Positions 56,742-64,000 of a stretch of 64,000 nucleotides of DNA are shown here, one piece after another; positions within the stretch are counted from its first letter, which is position 1, and every line of letters begins with the position of its first letter. A program made the translations under genes and the position numbers. Under the pieces are notes generated by a model. The model saw only the letters and a program-made list of their open reading frames with translations, made no database searches and was not told where the DNA came from. The stretch is from Lentzea guizhouensis (GTDB lineage: Bacteria; Actinomycetota; Actinomycetes; Mycobacteriales; Pseudonocardiaceae), in NCBI RefSeq assembly GCF_001701025.1, contig NZ_CP016793.1:6882001-6946000 (forward strand), in the 5' to 3' direction.

Positions 56742-59178
56742 CCATCTCCGTCGCCCCGATGAAGCCCGCCGAGGGGGACCGCATCGGCCGGACGACCGAG
56801 GACGCGGGTGTCGGTGCGCTGCGCACCGAGCGGGGCAACCTGCCGCTGGAGAGCCTGGACGTGCGGGCGACCGTCACCGGGCTGGTCGGCCGGACCACCG
56901 TGACGGCCGGGTTCGTGAACACGCACGACACCGCTCTTGAAGCCACCTATGTGTTCCCGTTGCCCGACCGGGCCGCTGTCACCGGCATGAAGATGACCGC
57001 CGGTGATCGCACGGTCGAGGCCGAGCTGCAGGAACGCGGGCAGGCGCGGCAGGCCTACGACGAGGCGATCGCGTCGGGGCGAAGAGCGTCCATCGTGGAG
57101 GAAGAACGGCCGGACGTGTTCACCATGCGGGTCGGCAACATCCCGGCCGGCGAGCACATCACCGTCGAGCTGAGCGTGGTGGGGCCGCTGGTGTTCGAGG
57201 ACGGGGCGGCGACGTTCCGGTTCCCGCTCGTGGTGGCGCCGCGGTACGTGCCGGGGACACCGCTCGAGGGGCCGGCGGTCGGGGACGGGTACGCGCAGGA
57301 CACCGACCTCGTGCCGGACGCCTCGCGGATCACGCCGCCGGTGTTGCTGCCCGGTTTCCCGAACCCCGTGCGGCTCGGCATCACCGTGCGGGTCGACCCG
57401 GCCGGGCTGGAGCTCGGTGAGGTGCGGTCGAGCCTGCACGCCGTGACGACCGAGGGCAACTCGGTGTCGGTCGTGCCGGGAGAGCGGGTGGACCGCGACT
57501 TCGTGCTGCGCCTCGCCTACGCGGGCGGCAGTTCCGCGGTCGTGTGCGTGCCCGACGCCGACTCCAAGGGCGGCACCTTCCAGCTCACGGTGCTGCCGCC
57601 GGAGACCGAGGCGCCGGTGCGGCCGCGGGACGTGGTGCTGCTGCTCGACCGGTCCGGCAGCATGTCGGGCTGGAAGATGGTCGCGGCCCGGCGGGCGGCG
57701 GCCAGGATCGTGGACACGCTGACCGCGGACGACAGGTTCGCCGTGCTGACCTTCGACGACCGGGTGGAGCACCCCGCCGAGCTCGGCACCGGGCTCGTCA
57801 CGGGCACCGACCGCCACCGGTTCCGCGCGGTCGAGCACCTGGCGAAGGTGCAGGCGCGCGGTGGAACGGAGATGTTCGAACCGTTGCGCAGCGGGCTGGC
57901 GCTGCTCGCCGACGTGACCGGCGACCGCGACCCGGTGCTGGTCATGGTCACCGACGGGCAGGTCGGCAACGAGGACCAGCTGCTGCGCGACATCGCACCG
58001 GTCCTCAACCGCACACGGGTGCACGCCGTCGGCATCGACTCGGCCGTCAACGCGGGTTTCCTCGGCCGGCTGGCCGCGCGCGGTGCCGGCCGGTGCGAGC
58101 TCGTCGAGAGCGAGGACCGGCTGGACGAGGCGATGACGCACATCCAGCGCCGCATCGGCGCCCCTGTGGTCACCGACGTCGAGGTGACGCCGTCGTCCGA
58201 CCTGCCGAAGCCGCCGACCGCGATCTACCCCGGCGTGCCGCTGGTGGTGTTCGGCCGGTACAGCGGGCCGGCGCCGGAGTCGTTCACCGTGCGCGGCCGG
58301 ACCCGCGAGGGTGCCGCGTGGGAGGAGACGGTCGCGGTGCTGGAGCACACCGAGTCCGCGGTCACGGCGCAGTGGGCCCGCGCCGCGCTGCGTGACCTGG
58401 AGGACCGGTACGCGATCGGCGACCGCGCGGTGGAGGCCGACATCGTGCGGACCTCGCTGCGGTTCGGCGTGCTGTGCCGGTTCACCGCGTTCGTGGCCGT
58501 CGACCAGGAGGTCGTGACCGACGGCAAGGTGCACAGGGTGGTCCAACCGGTCGAGTACCCGGCGGGCTGGGACCTGGCGGCGCCGCCGAAGCCGCTGATG
58601 GCCCGTGGATACGGAGGAGCGGCCGGAGCGATGAGCTTCGCCGCCCCCGCCTTCCCGGTGGCCGGCGCGCCGATGCCCTCGATGCCGCCGCCCGCACCGG
58701 CGCCCGTGCCTCCGCCGCACCCGGTGCACCGATGCCGTCGCCCGCGTCCGGTGCACCAGTGCCACCGCCCGTGTCCGGTGCTCCGGTGCCGCCCGCACCC
58801 GTACCGCCGGGCTCGGCGGGACGCACCCGAGGCCGGTCGCGGATCTCGGCGACGCTCGACGGCATCGCACGGTCGGCGCCCAAGCCCCCGGCGGACGACA
58901 CGACCGAGCTGCGCGAGATCGCCGCACTGGAGGTCCAGCGCCTGGAACAGGACGCGGGACGCCCGGAGTGGGAGCGCCGCGACCTGCTCGCCGACCTGGC
59001 GAGCCGGATCACCACGCTCGTCGCCGGCAGGCGGGGAGCGGCGTACGAACCGTTGCACCGCCTGCTCGACGAGCTCGCCGCGGGCGGCGACGTGGACCAC
59101 CTGTGGTCGCGCGCCCTGCAGCTGTTGCGGGAGTTCGGACAGGGCGCCCAGGAACGACGCCGCTCGTTTTGGCGCTGA
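56738..59178 (+). CDS. VIT plus von Willebrand A domain protein, frameshifted near its C-terminus
   Basis: Residues ~1-150 form a VIT domain (LESLDVRATVTGLVGRTTV, YVFPLPDRAAVTGM); ~285-455 a VWA domain with MIDAS DRSGSMSG and VMVTDGQVG. Then comes a Pro-rich stretch. Near 58712-58716 one base seems lost: the first frame runs on as unlikely Arg/His/Cys-rich sequence to 59188, whereas the other frame gives PASGAPVPPPVSGAPVPP and a helical tail (LREIAALEVQRLEQ) ending LREFGQGAQERRRSFWR at 59178. One added base gives a protein of about 813 residues. The family is inter-alpha-trypsin-inhibitor-like; bacterial roles are largely unknown. Controlled by the coupled MerR. Confidence 0.8.
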
Positions 59179-59190
59179 TCGGCGCTAGCC

Positions 59191-59228
59191 CGCTCACCGC
59201 ACCCGCCGCGACGCTGGTGCGGTGAGCG
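59191..59228 (+). terminator. Hairpin spanning the start codon of the GH94-like gene
   Basis: CGCTCACCGCACC (59191-59203) and GGTGCGGTGAGCG (59216-59228) form a perfect 13-base-pair stem with a 12-base loop. It follows the VIT/VWA stop and includes the GTG start at 59222. It could terminate the upstream operon or hide the start codon of the next gene. Confidence 0.6.
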
Positions 59229-61150
59229 CGTTCGGACACTGGACCACCGCCGAGGGCCTGCCCGCGTTCTCCTACCGGGCGGGCCCCCGGCCGTGGAACC
59301 CGATCATCGACCCACCCACGACCCGGCACGTCGTGCACCTCGGCAACCGCCGCATCACCCTGGTCGCCGACAGCGACGGGCGCACCGGCGTGTGGGACGA
59401 ACACCTCGGCTGCCGGTGGCTCGCCGAACGGACCGGCGTCGGCCGGTTCGGCGAGCTGGCGACGGATGCGGCTCCGGTGAAGCTGTTCGGCCCGACGTTC
59501 TGCCGGACGACGGTGGCGGACGCGGAGGTGGAGCTGCGACGCACGGTCCTGTGCCCGGAGGGTGAGGTGCCGTGGGTGCTGGTGGGGATCGAGGTGACCA
59601 ACCGGGGCGACGAGGTCGTGCGGCGCGCGCTGAGCGAGGAGTGGGAGGTGCGGCCGCGGCTGGTGGACCTGGAGTTCGGGCCGGCGCGGGACACCGCGGT
59701 GCCGGACCCGCCGGTGGTGGTGCTGGAGGAGTGCGGCGGCGACCGCGTGGCGACCACGGCCGGGGTGCTGCGGGTGGAGGTCGCGCTGGAGGTGCCGCCG
59801 GGAGCGACGCGGACGACGTGGTTCCGCTTCGGCCTCGACATCGTCGACCAGATCGACCCCTCCGCTCTCCACTCCGCCAGCCTGACCGCCCTGCGCACCC
59901 GCCTCCCGGCCGCTGACGTCGCCCGCGCCCCCGAAGCGGCCATCGAGATCCCCTGGCACACCGCCCTCCTCACCGGCGCCGCCTGCACCGACGGCGTACT
60001 CGGCGGCCACACCCTCGACCAGGGCTCCGCCTACTCCTTCCGCCACGGCTTCAACGGCGCCGCCAGGGACCCGTTGCAGCACGCGCTCCCGCTCGTGCAC
60101 CTCGAACCCGACCTCGCGCTCTCGGTCCTGCGCAACACCTGCGCCTGGGGCAGCCCCGACGGCGACCTGCCCTACGCCCTCGACGGCCGCAAACAGCCGT
60201 GGACACAGCTCTTCCGCCCTTCCGACAGCAACCTCTGGGCCCTCTGGCTCGCCGCCGAGTACGCCGCCGCGACCGGCGACCTCGAGGCGTTCACCAGACC
60301 GGCGCCCTACCACCCGGCCCACCGGACCGACCCGGTGCCGCTGCGGGAACACCTGCGGCGGCAGTTCCGGTTCTTCACGGACGTGATCGGCCTGGGCGAG
60401 AACGGACACGTCCGCATCCTCAACGCCGACTGGAACGACCTCGCCGTCAAGGAGTCCGGCGTGGACCGCGACCTGATGGTCGAACGCGGCGAGTCCGTGC
60501 TCAACTCCGCCATGGCCGCCTGGGTCCTCCCGCTCTACGCCGGCCTCGCCGCCGACCTCGACGACGAGGACACCGCCCAGGAAGCCCGGCAGCTCGCCGC
60601 CGACCTCAGACGACGGGTCGCCGGCGAGTGGAACGGCCGGTGGTTCCGCCGCGCGCACGCCCCCGGCGGCCACCCGGTCGGGGAGAACGACCTGTGGCTC
60701 GAGGTCCAGCCGTGGGCGATCTTGTGCGGCGCGGCCACCGACGAGCAGGCACGTGCGTTGCTGGCCACGATCGACGAGACGTGCCGCGCGGGCTCACCGC
60801 TCGGCGCGCGGCACCGGTGGCCCGGCGACGGGCAGGTGTGGTTCGCGGTCACCATGACCCTGGTCTGGGCCGCCTCCCGCTACGACCAGGACCTCGCGTG
60901 GGACGAGTGGCGGCGCATGACCCTGCACGCGCACACGGCCGCCTACCCGGACATCTGGTCGGGCACGCTGTCCGGCCCCGACTGCTACCTCCCGCCCGGC
61001 AGCGACCGGCCCGGCGAGACGTGGGCGTTGCCGGGCAACGGGGTCGCGATGCAGGCCTACCCGGTCGCCAACCTGCACAGCCACTCCCAGCCGCTGCTCG
61101 CGTACCTGCGGCTGCGCGGCATCGACCCGTCGAGGACCGAGGTGACCTGA
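59222..61150 (+). CDS. GH94/GH36-like glycoside hydrolase or phosphorylase, cytoplasmic
   Basis: A 642-residue protein with an N-terminal beta-sandwich (~1-240) and an (alpha/alpha)6-barrel. Barrel features are SAYSFRHGFNGAARDPLQHAL in part, GSPDGDLPYALDG, RPSDSNLWALWLAAEY and ILNADWNDL, the last resembling the DWND of cellobiose-phosphorylase-type (GH94) enzymes and GH36-type barrels. No signal peptide. It may phosphorolyse or hydrolyse a beta-glucoside; not assignable further. GTG start lies in a hairpin and lacks a ribosome site, so the real start may differ. Confidence 0.8.
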   Translation: MSAFGHWTTAEGLPAFSYRAGPRPWNPIIDPPTTRHVVHLGNRRITLVADSDGRTGVWDEHLGCRWLAERTGVGRFGELATDAAPVKLFGPTFCRTTVADAEVELRRTVLCPEGEVPWVLVGIEVTNRGDEVVRRALSEEWEVRPRLVDLEFGPARDTAVPDPPVVVLEECGGDRVATTAGVLRVEVALEVPPGATRTTWFRFGLDIVDQIDPSALHSASLTALRTRLPAADVARAPEAAIEIPWHTALLTGAACTDGVLGGHTLDQGSAYSFRHGFNGAARDPLQHALPLVHLEPDLALSVLRNTCAWGSPDGDLPYALDGRKQPWTQLFRPSDSNLWALWLAAEYAAATGDLEAFTRPAPYHPAHRTDPVPLREHLRRQFRFFTDVIGLGENGHVRILNADWNDLAVKESGVDRDLMVERGESVLNSAMAAWVLPLYAGLAADLDDEDTAQEARQLAADLRRRVAGEWNGRWFRRAHAPGGHPVGENDLWLEVQPWAILCGAATDEQARALLATIDETCRAGSPLGARHRWPGDGQVWFAVTMTLVWAASRYDQDLAWDEWRRMTLHAHTAAYPDIWSGTLSGPDCYLPPGSDRPGETWALPGNGVAMQAYPVANLHSHSQPLLAYLRLRGIDPSRTEVT

Positions 61151-61154
61151 CGCC

Positions 61155-61769
61155 TCACCCGCGCAGATAGCGGGTCATCATCCCGACGAGCTCGTTCTCG
61201 AACCTCTCCACCGTGGTGCCCTGCGGGAACGCCATCAGCCGGTGCGTGTTCACCTCCACCGTGAACACGATCAGCTCGGCCGCCGTGTCGAGGTCCGCGA
61301 CGCGGACGTCCGGGTGACGGGCGAACAGGTCGCGGACCTGGGCGACGCGGTGCTCGCCGTGCCGGGCGACGGCCTCGGCCAGCTCGGGTGAGTGCTGGGC
61401 CTCCTGGATCATGATCCGCAGCAGCCGCGGGTCCTCGTCGTGGTTGTCGATCGCGTCACGGACCAGCGCCCGCACGGTGGTCTCCAGGCTGCCCGGTGCG
61501 AGGTCGAGGTGGTCCGCTTGGTGCCAGGCGCCGCGGTCGACGTGCCGCACCAGCAGTGCGGCCAGCACCGCGTCCTTGTTCGGGAAGTACTGGTACAGCG
61601 AGCCGATCGAGACGCGGGCGTGCTCGGCGATGCGGTTGGTGGTGCCGGCGGCGTACCCGTGCTCGGCGAAAACGTGAGCAGCCGCGGTGAGGATGCGGTC
61701 GCGGGTGAGCTCGGCGCGGACCTGCCGAGGCGTGCGACGTGGGGCGAGGCGGTGGTCGGGTGACGGCAC
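61155..61769 (-). CDS. TetR/AcrR-family regulator
   Basis: A 204-residue TetR protein. HTH at residues ~25-65 (TTNRIAEHARVSIGSLYQYF), then a helical ligand domain with LLRIMIQEAQHSPELAEAVAR, found in many TetR_C regulators. The GTG at 61769 has AAGGA upstream; an in-frame TTG at 61808 is less likely. Divergent from the flavin/2Fe-2S oxidoreductase 57 bases away, and probably its regulator; the gap has a loose GAGT/ACTC dyad but no convincing operator. Confidence 0.88.
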   Translation of the reverse strand: MPSPDHRLAPRRTPRQVRAELTRDRILTAAAHVFAEHGYAAGTTNRIAEHARVSIGSLYQYFPNKDAVLAALLVRHVDRGAWHQADHLDLAPGSLETTVRALVRDAIDNHDEDPRLLRIMIQEAQHSPELAEAVARHGEHRVAQVRDLFARHPDVRVADLDTAAELIVFTVEVNTHRLMAFPQGTTVERFENELVGMMTRYLRG

Positions 61770-61825
61770 GGCGGTCCTTCCAAAAGCGAGTACCCAAGAG
61801 CTGAGCAAAGACTCACAATAGTGTC

Positions 61826-63948
61826 ATGAGCTGGGAAAACAAACCCTTCATGATCAACAACACGCATCGGCTGGCCACCGTGGAGGAGGTGGAGGCCGTG
61901 GTCGGGCGGCCCGCGTCGATGATCATGTTGAAGGAGCTCGGCGCGCTCGACGAGGGGTGTCTGCGGGTGTTGGAGCACAGCCCGGTCGCGGGGTTCGGGT
62001 TCCGGGACGCGGACGGGGTCAGCCGGACGACGTTCGTCGGCGGCAGGGCGGGGTTCGCACGGGTGCGGTCGGCGCGGCGGATCTCCTTCCGGCTCGGCGA
62101 ACCCGGTTCGGCGGCCGGGCCGGCGTCGCTGGTCTTCCTGCTGCCGGGAGTGGGGGAGACGTTGCGGGTCAACGGGTCCGCGACCGGCAGCGGTGAGGTC
62201 GTGTTCGACGTCGAGCAGGTGTACGTGCACTGCGCGCAGGCCGTGCTGAGGTCCGGGCTGTGGCAGGGGCCCGCTTTGGCCACACCCGGCACCGGCGGCT
62301 CGCGTGCCGTGCTCGGCGACAACGGCTCAACGGCCACGCCTGGCGACGGCGGCTCAACGGCCGTGCGTAGCGAGGACGGTTCGCCCGGCGCGCCCGAGGT
62401 CACCGACGGCCCGCTCGCCGCGCCCGGCGTGGCCGGCTTCCTCGCCACCGCACCGTTCCTGGCACTGTCCACCTGGGACTCACAAGGGGGCGGCGACACC
62501 AGTCCGCGCGGCGAGTCCGGCCCCGTCGCGCGCGTCCTGGACGGCCGCACGCTCGTGATCGCGGACCGCAAGGGCAACAAGCGCGCCGACACCCTGCACA
62601 ACCTCCTGGCCGACGACCGCGTCTCGTTCGCCGCGCTCGTCCCGGGGCGCAACGGCGTGCTGCACGTCCGCGGCCGGGCCACCATCACCGTGGATCCCGT
62701 TGTGCTGGAACCGTTGTCGCTGCGCGGGGTGCCACCGCCGCACTGCTGACCGAACGAGGTCGCGCCGGTGCGCCGACCGGCGTGCCGGACCTGATGGCGA
62801 TCGCGAGCAGGCACCTCGCCGCGAACACCGCGAGCCGCCCGCGCCGGCTGCTGCTCAAGGCCGCCGGTCTCGTCCCCGCCGGGTGGCTGCGGGCGGTGAT
62901 GGACCTGGCCTACCGCTCCGGCCTGCGCCAGGAGGGGTACGAGGTCGCCCCGGCGCGCCCGGCCGAGGCGGCGCCGGACCCGTTGCGCGAGGTCCGGGTC
63001 GTCGAGGTGCGCAGGGAGACGGCGAGCGCGGTCACGGTCGTGCTGGAGGACGGCAGGCCGTTCGACTTCCGGCCGGGCCAGTTCTTCACGCTGGTCGCCG
63101 ACATCGGCGGCGTCCAGGTGCGCAGGCCCTACTCGGCGTCGTCCGTGCCGGGGTCGGCGCGGCTGGAGCTGACGGTGAAGCACGCCGAGGGCGGCCAGTT
63201 CTCCTCGCACGTCCACCGCGACCTGGCCGTCGGCGACCGGCTGTTCGTGCGCGGCCCGTCCGGGGCCTTCCACGCCACGCCGGGTCATGAGGCGGTGCTG
63301 GTCGCGGCCGGCAGCGGCATCACGCCGGTGATGAGCATGATCCGCACCGCGCTGGCCGATCCGGCGGGGCACCGGATCGCCCTGCTGCACTGCGACCGGA
63401 CCGCCGAGGACACGATCTTCGGCGCCGAGCTCGCCGAGCTGGCGCGCCGGCATCCCGGCCGGTTCTCCGTCACGCACGTGCTGACCTCCCGCGACGGCCG
63501 GCTCGACGTCGCCGGGGTGCGGAGGTGGGTCACCGGGCTGGCGCCGGCGCCCGGCGCGCGGTTCTACCTGTGCGGCCCGGAGGCGTTCATGGACACGGTG
63601 CGCCAGGCCCTCGACGTCCCGGCCGATCACGTGCACCTGGAGCGCTACACCAGCGGACCCGCCGCGGCCCGCACGTCGGCCACGCCGCAGCGCATGGTCG
63701 TCGAGGGCCTCGGCACCGCGGTCGTCGAACCCGGTCAGACGCTGCTCGACGCCGCGCTCGCGGCCGGTCTGCCGATGCCGTACTCGTGCACGGTCGGCAG
63801 CTGTGGCGAGTGCGTGGTGACACTCCTCCAGGGCGAGGTGTCGCAGCAGCGACCGAACTGCCTGAACGATCAGCAGGGGGCGGAGGGCCGCATCCTGACC
63901 TGCATCAGCGCGCCGCTGACGGACGTGACGCTCAGCGCCGGGACGTGA
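61826..63948 (+). CDS. PNPOx-FNR-ferredoxin fusion oxidoreductase, split by a -1 frameshift
   Basis: The first frame (61826-62749) encodes a pyridoxamine-phosphate-oxidase-like flavin domain (RKGNKRADTLHNLLADDRVS) and stops. The next frame, open from about 62730 with a possible GTG at 62782, encodes a ferredoxin-NADP reductase module (RPYSASSVPG, AGSGITPVMSM, YLCGPEAFMD) and a plant-type 2Fe-2S ferredoxin (CTVGSCGECVV, later LTC). Adding one G to the run at 62726-62729 joins them (LSLRGGATAALLTERGRAG) into one ~707-residue chain of a known fused architecture. Either an error or a true split into two genes. Likely a TetR-controlled electron-transfer enzyme using NAD(P)H; substrate unknown. Confidence 0.8.
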
Positions 63949-63957
63949 CGGGGAGCT

Positions 63958-64000
63958 TCAGGCCGACTCCGTGCACGGCACGACCGCCCACACCGCCTTG
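63958..64000 (-). CDS. Possible C-terminal end of a gene running off the window
   Basis: On the minus strand the last 43 bases read KAVWAVVPCTESA then TGA, ten bases from the oxidoreductase stop in convergent orientation. Too short to identify; listed only because it would explain the small gap. Confidence 0.25.
   Translation of the reverse strand, partial: KAVWAVVPCTESA

Overview
This 64 kb window is high-GC actinobacterial chromosome. GC is near 70% almost everywhere, starts are often GTG, start/stop overlaps of ATGA or GTGA type are common, TTA leucine codons are rare, and regulators are mostly TetR, GntR, LacI, ROK and MerR types. The mix of genes (a LIG-POL LigD, Ser/Thr kinase, SARP-type regulator, secreted CBM2 enzyme, CmtR) suggests a filamentous soil genus, perhaps Pseudonocardiales (Lentzea/Saccharothrix-like). 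The genus is inference. I saw no rRNA, tRNA or CRISPR array.

Layout. 1-5.8 kb: end of an alcohol dehydrogenase, a secreted S1 protease, LigD, a low-GC TIR-domain gene and a DoxX-like protein. 5.8-14.6 kb: a sugar-acid-type catabolic island with two enolase-superfamily dehydratases, a GntR regulator, a solute-binding lipoprotein, a permease with both membrane domains fused in one chain, an RraA-like protein and a PLP dehydratase; no ABC ATPase is present. 14.6-21.9 kb: MBL hydrolase/TetR pair, Ppx/GppA, STAS protein, TetR/flavin monooxygenase pair, membrane Ser/Thr kinase and a haloacetate-dehalogenase-like hydrolase. 21.9-24.9 kb: a SARP/AfsR-like regulator broken by four single-base losses. 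24.9-31.8 kb: an acyl-CoA/cyclic-acid catabolic operon (SDR, amidohydrolase, MaoC, MFS, CoA ligase) divergent from a PaaX regulator and interrupted by a decayed TnpB-only IS605-type element. 31.9-37.1 kb: CmtR/CDF metal pair, glycosyltransferase and a large secreted glycoside hydrolase. 37.1-37.6 kb: remnants of a TetR gene and an SDR gene. 37.6-42.5 kb: GntR, MHS transporter, split transketolase and SDR, with matching operators. 42.6-54.4 kb: a beta-mannan utilisation locus (ROK regulator, Opp-type importer with a permease-ATPase fusion, GH2 beta-mannosidase, a LacI-like sensor lacking its DNA-binding domain, and a secreted GH5 mannanase with FN3 and CBM2 behind a CebR-type operator). 54.4-64 kb: GNAT, a DUF2637-like membrane protein, MerR/VIT-VWA pair, a GH94/GH36-like enzyme, TetR, and a flavin/2Fe-2S oxidoreductase split by a frameshift.

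How they work together. The mannan locus is the most complete system: extracellular mannanase cuts mannan, the Opp-type importer takes up oligosaccharides, and cytoplasmic beta-mannosidase finishes them. TTA codons in the first codons of its binding protein and its mannanase, and in the other binding protein at 7.95 kb, suggest that uptake may depend on a bldA-type tRNA. Seven frame breaks in otherwise intact genes (SARP x4, tnpB, VIT/VWA, oxidoreductase) all fit the loss of exactly one base, mostly in G runs, so sequencing error must be excluded before any is called a real mutation.
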